Below, piece after piece: positions 1 through 8,531 of a DNA stretch of 64,000 nt. Numbering within the stretch: position 1 is the stretch's first letter; each line of letters opens with the position of its first letter. This DNA is from an uncultured beta proteobacterium. Lineage in GTDB: Bacteria; Pseudomonadota; Gammaproteobacteria; Burkholderiales; Burkholderiaceae. Below the pieces are notes generated by a model, which was not told the origin of the DNA, did not search any database, and worked only from the letters and a program-made list of their open reading frames with translations. Location: positions 1-64,000 of the forward strand of contig CAIQUZ010000014.1 in the NCBI GenBank assembly GCA_903875135.1. Direction: 5' to 3'. The position numbers were made by a program, and so were the translations under genes.

Positions 1-67
1 GAAAATCTACAAAGGTGATCTCTTTATCTTTGACCAACTTTAATATGTCAGCAACGGCTTTACTCAT
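1..67 (-). CDS. glnA: Glutamine synthetase, N-terminal fragment (cut by window edge)
   Basis: Only the first 22 codons are inside the window. The translation MSKAVADILKLVKDKEITF followed by VDF closely resembles the start of type I glutamine synthetase (ATP-dependent formation of glutamine from glutamate and ammonium). A GGGGAA ribosome binding site lies just before the ATG. The gene continues beyond the left edge. An NtrC-like site about 80 bases upstream of the start fits nitrogen-controlled transcription. The call rests on a short match, but the residue pattern is distinctive. Confidence 0.82.
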   Translation of the reverse strand, partial: MSKAVADILKLVKDKEITFVDF

Positions 68-149
68 CAAATTCCCCTAAGTCTATACAACGCAATTAAA
101 AAAACCCTTACTTATTAAAACAAAATAAGGACCTACTGAATCAGATTTA

Positions 150-166
150 TGCACCATTATAGTGCA
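150..166. promoter_or_regulatory. NtrC-like binding site upstream of glnA
   Basis: The 17-base sequence TGCACCATTATAGTGCA has perfect TGCAC/GTGCA arms around a 7-base centre, the same arm layout as the NtrC sites of enteric glnA promoters. It lies in the space between the MoCF-domain gene and the glnA start. I did not find a well-spaced sigma-54 promoter (GG-N10-GC) below it; the nearest GG/GC pair is one base off. The site is visible; its use by NtrC is inferred. Confidence 0.5.
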
Positions 167-192
167 AAATCCATCACCCTTTCTACTTCATC

Positions 193-1014
193 TTACTTAC
201 TGATATCAAAAGTCACGGTATTAAACGCTTCAACACCTGTTCGGAGCTCCTTTAAAGCAATCTCAACAAATTCTGCGGTTCCTTTCACACCCAACTCCAT
301 ATGTCGTTGGGACAAAATACCCTCTTTTGTAGGATCGCCAACTGATGGCAAACTAAATACTTTGATTTCAGGATATTTCTTTTCAATCTCTTCCATGAGC
401 GGGGTAATGGTTGCTTCCATGGCGCCGGCAGCAATAAAGCTTTTTTCCACATAATCAATTTGATGAAAGTATGCTTTATAAAAAGTATCCAAAACCCAGA
501 CCATCATCGGACCAGCCATCACCGGAAATCCAGGTGTGAAATAGTGTTCACGGATTGAAAATCCCGGAATCTTATTGTAAGAATTAGGAATTATGTCCGC
601 GCCTTGCGGAAACTCCCCCATTCTTAACCTTGGCAAATTGAGTGGCGAATTAATATCTGCTTTAACAGGATCACCCTCAGCCATTTCTACAATGCGTTGA
701 CCAATTAAATCTTTGGCCTGAGGATGTAAATAAAGATCGACACCTAATGCTTTGGCAGCACATTGACGCGTGTGGTCATCTGGGGTAGAACCAATCCCAC
801 CAGTCACAAAAACCACATCACCACTGGCAAAACTACTTTTTAAAGTATTAATAATCCTGGCAGGATCATCACCAATATATTGCGCCCATGAAAGTTGTAA
901 ACCTCTTTCTTTCAGAAGTTCCAATAATTTGGGCATATGCTTGTCAACCCGTTTGCCTGACAAAATTTCGTCACCAATGACAATAAGACCAAATGTTCTT
1001 GTTTGCTGCGTCAA
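193..1014 (-). CDS. Molybdopterin-binding (MoCF/CinA N-terminal) domain protein
   Basis: This 273-residue protein is built around a MoCF-biosynthesis fold as in the N-terminal half of CinA. Near the start are IVIGDEILSGKRVD and, around residue 70, the signature VFVTGGIGSTPDDHT. The CinA C-terminal deamidase domain is absent, so competence-damage protein would be misleading. The start is TTG, supported by an ideal AAGGAG ribosome binding site six bases upstream, and it overlaps the stop of the EI24-like gene (TTGA), implying translational coupling. The substrate is unknown. It is the last gene of a tightly packed operon. Confidence 0.8.
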   Translation of the reverse strand: MTQQTRTFGLIVIGDEILSGKRVDKHMPKLLELLKERGLQLSWAQYIGDDPARIINTLKSSFASGDVVFVTGGIGSTPDDHTRQCAAKALGVDLYLHPQAKDLIGQRIVEMAEGDPVKADINSPLNLPRLRMGEFPQGADIIPNSYNKIPGFSIREHYFTPGFPVMAGPMMVWVLDTFYKAYFHQIDYVEKSFIAAGAMEATITPLMEEIEKKYPEIKVFSLPSVGDPTKEGILSQRHMELGVKGTAEFVEIALKELRTGVEAFNTVTFDISK

Positions 1015-1823
1015 ATGCTTTCTCCTTTTAACTCACGGTAATTCTTTAAAGCAAATAATAAATAATGCGTAAACCATAAAGCGGCAAAGATGAATACTAG
1101 AGAATAAACCCACATCATGAACATTGACACAAATGGGAATAAAACTAAAACAAATACAGATGATAACCAAAAGAAAATAGGTGCGGCTCCTAACAGTCCA
1201 GCAAAAACCCCAATAGTCAATAATGGCCATCGATACAATTGCATCAATTCTAGACGTTCATCCCTACTTGCGTGCCTAGCTAAGACATCATAAGTCATCA
1301 AACGCGTCGTCAACCACCCCCACAAAAGCGGTGGAATAATGGCAAAAATCGGCGGAATCCACCATAACGGCAAAGTAAGGATGATAAGAACTAAAAAAAT
1401 GGCCGTTGAAACAAAGCTAACTCCCAAACTTCCTAAAAAAGATCCGCCTTTTTCATGTCGCATTCCTTGATACGTTTTTTGACGCTCAACATGGCGCAAC
1501 ACGGAAGTCACCGACGTCAATGAAACCAAGAGCAATATGCTGACGATGATCAATGGCATCAAAACCACGACTGAAAAATACGGTACAACAATGGCTCGCA
1601 CACTTTCCCAACCAAAGGATGACATGATCTTCGTCATCCAATCAGAGAAGATGGAAGTCGTTAAAAATGCTTTCATCCAATCTAATAGCGGCGTCCAGAT
1701 GAACCACAAAATACCAAACCAAATCATGCCGCCAATCAAAAAAGGCCGCAAAGACAGCCATAAAACCCAAGGATGAAAAAGACCCTTCAGGGCTAGTCCA
1801 AATGATCGCATGATGAGATTCAT
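1011..1823 (-). CDS. EI24/CysZ-like integral membrane protein
   Basis: The 270-residue protein has several long hydrophobic segments (about residues 20-45, 65-105, 130-180 and 200-260) and a cytoplasmic-looking stretch with many Arg and Gln residues near residue 115. This resembles the EI24 domain family that includes the sulfate transporter CysZ. No cysteine-biosynthesis genes are nearby, so a sulfate transport role is not supported by context. It starts four bases after the desaturase-like stop and overlaps the MoCF-domain start, so it belongs to the same operon. Confidence 0.7.
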   Translation of the reverse strand: MNLIMRSFGLALKGLFHPWVLWLSLRPFLIGGMIWFGILWFIWTPLLDWMKAFLTTSIFSDWMTKIMSSFGWESVRAIVVPYFSVVVLMPLIIVSILLLVSLTSVTSVLRHVERQKTYQGMRHEKGGSFLGSLGVSFVSTAIFLVLIILTLPLWWIPPIFAIIPPLLWGWLTTRLMTYDVLARHASRDERLELMQLYRWPLLTIGVFAGLLGAAPIFFWLSSVFVLVLFPFVSMFMMWVYSLVFIFAALWFTHYLLFALKNYRELKGESI

Positions 1824-1827
1824 CGTC

Positions 1828-2799
1828 TTATTGATGGAAGGTTCGCCAACTCTTTTTTAGACAAAACCATTGTTGTGCTAAAAAATGATGCGGGGGTAAA
1901 AATTCCCTTACCCCACTAGGATGATACGAACTATCAAATTGAGCAGTTCCCAATAGCATATCCCACCATGGAAACAATACCCCGAAATTACATCCCCCTA
2001 ACACACCAGGCTTTCCGGCTAATTCATAACCAAGGCCAATCGCGTGATGATATCGATGAAAACTAGGGGTCACGATCAAGTAGTTTAATCCCCCAAAATT
2101 CTGCGGATAAAAACCGTGTTGCCAGCTTTGTATCAAACGACTCGTCACAATTAAAAGCAAAAACTGACTGGGGCCAACACCAATCCACAAACCAAACAGC
2201 GCAAATACCACCGAACGCATCACATCGTCTAAAAGATGATTACGGTTATCAGACCATGAACTCATATGCCGTTGACTATGGTGAAGTGCATGTAATTGCC
2301 ACCACCAACCAAAACGATGGGAGAGGCGATGATACGCATAATCTAAAAGATCAAACAAAATTAAATAGATCAAAAAACTCACCACAGGGATCGAACTAAT
2401 ACTAGGAAGCCAGTTTTCTACATTCATGCGCTCAAAGCCCATGTCATGTAGTAAAGAACCAAAGTAAAAGAAAACTCCAGAAAAACACAGGAAGAATAAA
2501 AATTGGTAAATCCCAAGACGGTGCATCACACTATAAAAAACATCTAGACGTAAGGCTGGAGCTTGATCAATCAACCAATGGTCAAGCGATTCCTCTGCAG
2601 AGGAATAATACAAAGCCTCATTCTTCTCCAGTGGGCGGAAAATCAACTGAATGATCAGAATTTGCAAAACTCCCAGTAAGACCCAATCGACTACCAAGTC
2701 GGCATCATCGGAAAAATTCATCCAGCCCATGTTGTAAAAAAACGGCAACAAGATTTGCTGAACAATCCATTCATGAATCGCGTCGTAAAGATCAGCCAT
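1828..2799 (-). CDS. Sterol desaturase / fatty acid hydroxylase family membrane protein
   Basis: This 323-residue membrane protein carries the three histidine clusters of the di-iron membrane hydroxylase family: HRLSH at 157-161, HALHH at 170-174 and HRYHH at 248-252, with a further His at 228. Hydrophobic segments lie around residues 37-55, 97-118, 137-155 and 195-222. Family members hydroxylate or desaturate lipids at the membrane; the substrate here cannot be told, and sterols are unlikely in such a bacterium. The ATG overlaps the end of the deacetylase-like gene by eight bases, suggesting coupled translation and perhaps action on the same envelope lipid or glycolipid. Confidence 0.8.
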   Translation of the reverse strand: MADLYDAIHEWIVQQILLPFFYNMGWMNFSDDADLVVDWVLLGVLQILIIQLIFRPLEKNEALYYSSAEESLDHWLIDQAPALRLDVFYSVMHRLGIYQFLFFLCFSGVFFYFGSLLHDMGFERMNVENWLPSISSIPVVSFLIYLILFDLLDYAYHRLSHRFGWWWQLHALHHSQRHMSSWSDNRNHLLDDVMRSVVFALFGLWIGVGPSQFLLLIVTSRLIQSWQHGFYPQNFGGLNYLIVTPSFHRYHHAIGLGYELAGKPGVLGGCNFGVLFPWWDMLLGTAQFDSSYHPSGVREFLPPHHFLAQQWFCLKKSWRTFHQ

Positions 2800-3559
2800 T
2801 GCTCGGCACTACCTTTGCAAAACAAAATCCTTTAGCTTTCAATCCTTCTATCAAGGGCTCCAGTACACTCGTTGCCCATGGATCTTTACGGGACCAAATT
2901 CCTAAATGAGCCATCGCAATATCACCATCTTTTAACTGTTCAAGAGCCTTTTTCAGTAAAACCTCATTCGAATATTGCGCAGAAGATAGCTCATCACCTA
3001 AAAACCCAGTATGACTCCAACCAATATGTTCATAGCCACAAGCATTGGCCATACGGATTAAACGCGACGAAGTCTTACCACCTGGTGCTCGCCAAATTGT
3101 TTCTAAATGACTTCCTGTTAAACGAAAAAAAACCGGATCTACACTTTTGATTTGATGACATACCTCTAACTGATCCGCCTTCAAGACTTTACCGGCACTG
3201 GGTCCAAATTGCGGTTTTAAAAGCACCTCATTATTGTTACCATCTTTCTGAAAATAAGTATGGTAAAGGGTGTGACTACCAAAGGTATGACCATCGGCAA
3301 CCAAGCTTTGCCAAAAAGGTTTCCATGAGTCATCAAGAGCCATATCTCCCCGAAAAGTTTTTTCGTTGGCTAAAAAAAATGTAGCCACAACTTGATGCTT
3401 ACGCAAAGTATCTGCAACATATTGTGCAACAGACATATTGCCTGTATCAAATGTTAAAAAAATCGTTTTATCACAAGATGCTGCTTGAGCATTGGTTAAA
3501 GAAGGCCCACCAAATATACTAGTGATGCTGATTACCCAAGTAAAAATGAATTTCAACAT
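2792..3559 (-). CDS. Secreted polysaccharide deacetylase-like protein with altered metal motif
   Basis: I chose the ATG giving 255 residues because it starts directly with a signal peptide (hydrophobic to about residue 18, cleavage near AQA at 24-26); a TTG six codons earlier is possible. NodB-homology motifs are visible: LTFDTG at 35-40, SHTLYH at 95-100, WRAPGG in the middle, and AHLGIW late. The family removes acetyl groups from GlcNAc-type polymers. Motif 1 normally reads TFDDG; the second Asp, a metal ligand, is Thr here, so activity is uncertain. It lies eight bases after the propeller gene. Confidence 0.75.
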   Translation of the reverse strand: MLKFIFTWVISITSIFGGPSLTNAQAASCDKTIFLTFDTGNMSVAQYVADTLRKHQVVATFFLANEKTFRGDMALDDSWKPFWQSLVADGHTFGSHTLYHTYFQKDGNNNEVLLKPQFGPSAGKVLKADQLEVCHQIKSVDPVFFRLTGSHLETIWRAPGGKTSSRLIRMANACGYEHIGWSHTGFLGDELSSAQYSNEVLLKKALEQLKDGDIAMAHLGIWSRKDPWATSVLEPLIEGLKAKGFCFAKVVPSNG

Positions 3560-3567
3560 ACGCAGGT

Positions 3568-4587
3568 TTATTGCCAAAGTGCGTTTGGCGTAAAAAAGAC
3601 GCCATGTGGACTATTGCCGACTTTAATCGTTTTCTCTAACGCATTCGTACTTAAATTAATGATTCCGACCTTTTTAGAAAACCGAAATGTCACCCAAAGC
3701 TCTTTTTGATCTGGCGTAATATCCATACAATCTGGACCAGCAGGTAAGCCCTGGATCGTGCCGACGTTCTCTAGAGTATCCATATCGATTTTACTTATCG
3801 TTGCTGCCACACGGTTAGACACATAGACATGGCGACCATCTCCAAGCGGTCTAAAATTGTGCGCGCCTTTACCCGTTTTAATCACTTTAACTATCTTTTG
3901 TGTCTTCCAATCGATCACTTGCACAAAGTCTTCACCAGTCACGCCTAGCAGCAAATATTTATCGCCGGGTGTCATCCATAGTCCAGCAGGCATTTTGCCA
4001 ACATTGATTCGCCATAGGATTTTTTTTGTCTCTAAATCGATCGCAACCACCTCATTGGAGTCCTGAAGAGTCACAAAACTTAATTTACTGTCACTTGTAA
4101 AGGCAATATGACTAGGCGTTTTAGGGAGTTTAAGCATCTCTGGAGTTTGACCAATGACGCCATTCAAGACTGGATAAATGTCAACACGGTCTAAGCGATT
4201 ACCAGCAACAACAAACCATTGCTTGTTGGGTGAAAAACCCAATTGATAGGGATCACTAATTTTTGGTATCACGCTGATCTTATTTCCAGAAGATGGATCC
4301 AAAACCACCAAATTATTTCCCGCCGCATTAGCCACAAGCAAATTTTTCCCATCCGGCGTTAACATTAAATGATGTGGCTCTTTACCAATCGAAAACTCAT
4401 CAATCACCTCTTTTTTTTGCATATCAATCCGTGTAACAGATGCGGATCCTGAATTTAAAATAATGGCGATTTTGGGAGTAAGCACATCAGTTTTAAGGAT
4501 CTCTTTCTCCTTCGCCATCAAGCGATTACTCAATAGCAGAAGGCTCATCAGAAAGACCACTTGATAGAGTGAATTCGTATTTTTCAT
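3568..4587 (-). CDS. Exported YVTN-type beta-propeller protein
   Basis: The 339-residue protein begins with a signal peptide (hydrophobic residues 8-24, ending LMA) followed by roughly seven repeats of about 40 residues. Each has the pattern P-H-x-[LI]-x-[LF]-[TS]-P-D-G-K followed by hydrophobic strands, as in PHHLMLTPDGKNLLVAN near residue 70 and PDCMDITPDQKELWVTF near 290. That is the YncE/YVTN propeller fold, often periplasmic and used for binding. No heme or metal motif is obvious. It begins 10 bases after the hrpA stop and is followed closely by the deacetylase-like gene. Confidence 0.75.
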   Translation of the reverse strand: MKNTNSLYQVVFLMSLLLLSNRLMAKEKEILKTDVLTPKIAIILNSGSASVTRIDMQKKEVIDEFSIGKEPHHLMLTPDGKNLLVANAAGNNLVVLDPSSGNKISVIPKISDPYQLGFSPNKQWFVVAGNRLDRVDIYPVLNGVIGQTPEMLKLPKTPSHIAFTSDSKLSFVTLQDSNEVVAIDLETKKILWRINVGKMPAGLWMTPGDKYLLLGVTGEDFVQVIDWKTQKIVKVIKTGKGAHNFRPLGDGRHVYVSNRVAATISKIDMDTLENVGTIQGLPAGPDCMDITPDQKELWVTFRFSKKVGIINLSTNALEKTIKVGNSPHGVFFTPNALWQ

Positions 4588-4597
4588 ACCATTAATT

Positions 4598-7500
4598 TTA
4601 CTCTCTAAAACTATTTAGTATTTTTTCAATTCTTTTTACTGACATCGGCGCAGGTGTTTTTAGCTCTTGAGCAAACAAGGCGACCCTTAACTCTTCCAAT
4701 TGCCACCGAATTTCACTGATTTGACGATCAGGAGAGCCATTGATCCTGTTTTTTGATAACTGAAGATATTGCTTTTGTAGTCGCATCCACTGCAACTGAT
4801 GCTCTTGATCTCGAACTAAATTGGATCGCAATTTTTCAATGCGCACCAAAATCCCTTTTAAATAACGAGGAATATGGACAATTTGCTCATAAGGGGTTTG
4901 CTCAAGAAATTGACGGTGAATTAACTGTCTAAACTGTTCGTTCATATCGTCAAAAGCCGCTGGACATAACGATTTCACCCCAGCTAATTTCTTTTGGAGC
5001 TCCGCTGACCCCTCTAAACAATGTAATACTTGCCGTGCAATGTCCTGAGCAATCAAGGAAAGCTTTGTTTTACTGACCTGCACCCTCGCCTGAAAATCTT
5101 CTTGCGATTGCGGTAGGGGCTCAAACAAACAACCACGCTCTAAGGTGAAATCAAAGATCTGCTGCATCACTTCTTCTACAGTGCCCATTTGCATAAAAAG
5201 AAGCCCAATTTCCCGTGCTCCTGGCAATTGTTTGGTGAGCATTTTTAAACTATCTTTGTGCGCTAAGGCAAACAACCTTCGTAACCCTCGATAGTGCGTC
5301 TTACGCGCCACATCTGGATCATCAAAGACTTGAATTTCACAATGGGTATTGCGGTCTAATAGAGCTGGATAGCCATACAATATTTGCTGGTGCCGTTTTA
5401 ACTCGAGCATTTCAGGCAATCTACCAAAACTCCAATCTTTAATTTGTTCGATTTCCTTATCCATCAATTGCGGTTGCGAAGCAAAATCGGCCTCTGACTG
5501 TTCTGCTTGAATTTGACTAACTTGGGCAATGGCCTCTATAGCTGCCTGCTGAAAGATTTCTCTGGCATCAGAAGCGTAACTCGATCTGAGTTTGGCCAGA
5601 TTTCTTTCTAGTTCTAACTGTCGTCCATGCTCATCGATTAACCGAAAATTCATAAAACAATGCGCAGGTATATTTTCCACTCTAAAATCACTCCGCTTCA
5701 TGATTACTTGAGTTTGTTCTCGGACTTGATGGATTAAAACATCTAACAAATCCCCTTTACCAAATTGTTGATCTTCTAATAAACGATCAACGACGCTTTT
5801 CGAAAATTCTGGGATAGGTACACAATGACGCCTTAGTTTTTGTGGCAACGACTTCAGTAGAACTTGTATCTTCTCGACACATAACCCAGGAACTAACCAG
5901 TCACATTTCCTCTCATCAATCTGATTCAGTAATGACAATGGCACAACGAGGGTCACACCATCTTTTGGACTACCCGGTTCAAAGTGATAAGTCAGTTGTA
6001 ACTCAGAACCCATGACTTGAAATTGCTTGGGATAACGATCATCGCTGATATGGGTTGCTTCATGACGCATCAAGTCTTGTTTAGAAATTATTAACAATTG
6101 ACCCAGCTCGGCATTCTTCTCAAGATGCCTCTGCAAAGTGGCTCGACTCAACACTTCCATTGGCAACACATGATCATAAAAGGCGTAAATCAACTCATCA
6201 CTCACCAAAACGTCCTGACGCCTAGAACGATGCTCTAGAGCCTCCACCTCAGCAATCAATTGCTGATTTTTCCAGAAAAAATGAAATACATTTCCTGATT
6301 GTTTTTGGATCTGTTCTGTTTCTTGTTGCCCCAACAAAGCCCCTTCGACCAGTGCGCGTTGAATAAAAATTTTACGTGCTTCTTCGGCTTGCATAAGCGC
6401 AAATTTAACTTTTCGTCCATGGTAAAGCGTTAAACCATATAAAGCGCCCTGCTCATGCGCCATCACTTCACCCGTGCGAGTATCCCAAAAAGGCTCGCTC
6501 CAACTTTTTTGAAGTCGATGCTGACAAATTCTTTCTACCCAGCGGGGCTCAATTTTTGCCATATTTCTAGCAAACAAACGATTGGTTTGCATCAATTCAC
6601 CAGCGACAATCCACCCCGTTGGCTTCTTTAATAAATGATGACCCGGCCAAGCAAAGACTTTAATGCCTCTCGCCCCATCAAACCAGGCCTCCTCATCTGA
6701 CTTTTTAGCAATATTCCCAAGGAGTCCTGTCAATAGTGACGCATGGATTTGTTCATAGGTTGCCGGTAAGGAATTCATTCGCCAACCTTGTGCCATTAAG
6801 ATCTCCTGAAGTTGCTGATGAACATCGCGCCACTCTCTCATTCTTCGCGGTGAGATAAAGTATTTACGGCATAAATCATCAAATTGACGATTACTGGACT
6901 TTTTCTGAAAGGCGGTTTGATACCAATCCCATAATTTAATGTAACTCATGAATTCTGATTGTTCATCAGCAAAGGTCTTATGAGCCAAATCTGCTGCTTG
7001 AGTAAACTCCATGGGACGATCACGGGGATCTTGTATCGCCATGGCAGTAGCAATAATCAGCACCTCTCGCAAAGCCATCTGCTCTTTGGCCGCAATAAGC
7101 ATTCTGGAAACTCTTGGATCAAGTGGTAATTTTGATAAATCATGACCGACGGGAGTCAACTCAATCTCTCGATGATGATCATTCTGAATCACCTCGATCG
7201 CACCTAATTCCTCGAGTAATTGAATCCCATCACTAATCGCCCTTCCAGTTGGTACCTGTAAAAATGGAAATTCTTCAATTTTTGGCAACCGCAGTGCTGC
7301 CATTCGTAAAATTACACTTGCCAGCGAGCTTCTTAAGATTTCTGGGTCTGTATAAGCGGGGCGCAAGACAAACTCATCCTCAGCATATAAACGAATACAA
7401 ATACCATCTGCGACACGACCACACCTTCCCGCTCGTTGATTCGCCGCAGATTGGGAAATTGGCTCAATATCTAACTGCTCTACCTTGTTACGAAATGAGT

Positions 7501-8506
7501 AACGCTTCACCCTTGCCAGACCTGCATCAATCACAAACCGAATGCCAGGGACAGTGAGGGATGTTTCAGCGACATTGGTGGCAAGGACGATACGTCGTCC
7601 CTGCCCCGCCTGAAAGACCCGCTCTTGTTCAGCCATGGACTGTCTAGCAAATAAACTCAATATTTCAGGTTGGTAACGCTGCGTCAGAGCTATATTTTTT
7701 CGTAACGCCTCGGCACATTCACGAATCTCTCGTTCACCGGGTAAAAACACCAAAATATCACCCATACCCTTAACGCCCTGTCCCCATAACTCGGCTATCC
7801 CCTCACACACCGCATCAGGTAAATCAATAGCCTCTTTTGCATTGGGCAAATCGAGAGGGCGATAACGAATTTCTACTGGAAACAAACGACCACTAACCTC
7901 AATAATCGGAACATCTTTGTCAAAACGAAAGTGTTGTGCAAATAAATCCGCATTAATTGTCGCGGAGGTAATAATAACTTTCAGGTCTGGTCGCTTGGGC
8001 AAGATCAGCCGGAGGTACCCTAATAAAAAATCAATATTTAAGCTACGCTCATGAGCCTCATCAATAATGATAGTGTCGTAAGCTAAGAGCAAAGGGTCAT
8101 TTTGGGTCTGCGCTAATAAAATCCCATCAGTCATCAGCTTAATCGAGGCAGTTTGTGAGCTTTTATCCGCAAAACGAACCTGATAAGCAACATCTTGACC
8201 AATCGGACTACCTAACTCTTGCGCGATTCTTTTTGCCGTAGAGGTCGCTGCAATCCGCCTAGGTTGAGTGTGTCCAATCAATTTACCGCTGCCATTAGCG
8301 ACACCTTGGCCAATCGCAAGACATATCTTGGGTAATTGTGTTGTTTTACCTGAACCGGTCTCGCCACAAACAATAATGACTTGATGCTCGCGCAAAGCCT
8401 CCATAATGAGGCCACGCTGGGCACTCACCGGTAAAAGCTCAGGAAACTCTAGCCGAATGTGAGATTTTTCCAACTGATTGTGTGTATTTTTAGCATTTAG
8501 ATTCAT
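4598..8506 (-). CDS. hrpA: ATP-dependent RNA helicase HrpA
   Basis: A 1302-residue DEAH-box helicase, the usual size for HrpA. Near the N-terminus it has Walker A GETGSGKTTQLP, the DEAH box IIDEAHERS, motif III SATIN and motif VI QRAGRCGR; the helicase-associated region follows, and the long C-terminal half fits the HrpA-specific DUF3418 region. HrpA rescues stalled ribosomes on mRNA. An upstream in-frame ATG (8566) would run into argA; I prefer the ATG with AGGA nine bases before it. That start is only 22 bases from the divergent argA start, within a shared inverted repeat. Confidence 0.93.
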   Translation of the reverse strand: MNLNAKNTHNQLEKSHIRLEFPELLPVSAQRGLIMEALREHQVIIVCGETGSGKTTQLPKICLAIGQGVANGSGKLIGHTQPRRIAATSTAKRIAQELGSPIGQDVAYQVRFADKSSQTASIKLMTDGILLAQTQNDPLLLAYDTIIIDEAHERSLNIDFLLGYLRLILPKRPDLKVIITSATINADLFAQHFRFDKDVPIIEVSGRLFPVEIRYRPLDLPNAKEAIDLPDAVCEGIAELWGQGVKGMGDILVFLPGEREIRECAEALRKNIALTQRYQPEILSLFARQSMAEQERVFQAGQGRRIVLATNVAETSLTVPGIRFVIDAGLARVKRYSFRNKVEQLDIEPISQSAANQRAGRCGRVADGICIRLYAEDEFVLRPAYTDPEILRSSLASVILRMAALRLPKIEEFPFLQVPTGRAISDGIQLLEELGAIEVIQNDHHREIELTPVGHDLSKLPLDPRVSRMLIAAKEQMALREVLIIATAMAIQDPRDRPMEFTQAADLAHKTFADEQSEFMSYIKLWDWYQTAFQKKSSNRQFDDLCRKYFISPRRMREWRDVHQQLQEILMAQGWRMNSLPATYEQIHASLLTGLLGNIAKKSDEEAWFDGARGIKVFAWPGHHLLKKPTGWIVAGELMQTNRLFARNMAKIEPRWVERICQHRLQKSWSEPFWDTRTGEVMAHEQGALYGLTLYHGRKVKFALMQAEEARKIFIQRALVEGALLGQQETEQIQKQSGNVFHFFWKNQQLIAEVEALEHRSRRQDVLVSDELIYAFYDHVLPMEVLSRATLQRHLEKNAELGQLLIISKQDLMRHEATHISDDRYPKQFQVMGSELQLTYHFEPGSPKDGVTLVVPLSLLNQIDERKCDWLVPGLCVEKIQVLLKSLPQKLRRHCVPIPEFSKSVVDRLLEDQQFGKGDLLDVLIHQVREQTQVIMKRSDFRVENIPAHCFMNFRLIDEHGRQLELERNLAKLRSSYASDAREIFQQAAIEAIAQVSQIQAEQSEADFASQPQLMDKEIEQIKDWSFGRLPEMLELKRHQQILYGYPALLDRNTHCEIQVFDDPDVARKTHYRGLRRLFALAHKDSLKMLTKQLPGAREIGLLFMQMGTVEEVMQQIFDFTLERGCLFEPLPQSQEDFQARVQVSKTKLSLIAQDIARQVLHCLEGSAELQKKLAGVKSLCPAAFDDMNEQFRQLIHRQFLEQTPYEQIVHIPRYLKGILVRIEKLRSNLVRDQEHQLQWMRLQKQYLQLSKNRINGSPDRQISEIRWQLEELRVALFAQELKTPAPMSVKRIEKILNSFRE

Positions 8507-8531
8507 AAGCGTCCTATAATTTTCGCTTATG
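8504..8531. repeat. Perfect inverted repeat joining the divergent hrpA and argA start codons
   Basis: CATAAGCG at 8504-8511 and CGCTTATG at 8524-8531 are exact reverse complements separated by 12 bases (TCCTATAATTTT). The outer three bases of each arm are the start codon of hrpA (minus) and of argA (plus). The spacer holds a TATAAT hexamer on the plus strand and the AGGA of the hrpA ribosome binding site on the minus strand. The symmetry is seen directly; whether a regulator binds it is unknown. Confidence 0.6.
8515..8520 (+). promoter_or_regulatory. Probable -10 element (TATAAT) of argA, implying a leaderless or near-leaderless mRNA
   Basis: A consensus TATAAT ends eight bases before the argA ATG, so transcription would begin at or within one or two bases of the start codon. 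No ribosome binding site precedes that ATG. No good -35 hexamer is found at 16-18 bases, so strength is uncertain or an activator is needed. Confidence 0.45.

Noticed and set aside
111-130. Possible hairpin CCTTA ... TAAGG between the MoCF-domain gene and glnA
   Set aside because: Only five base pairs with a long AT loop; too weak to call a terminator or attenuator.
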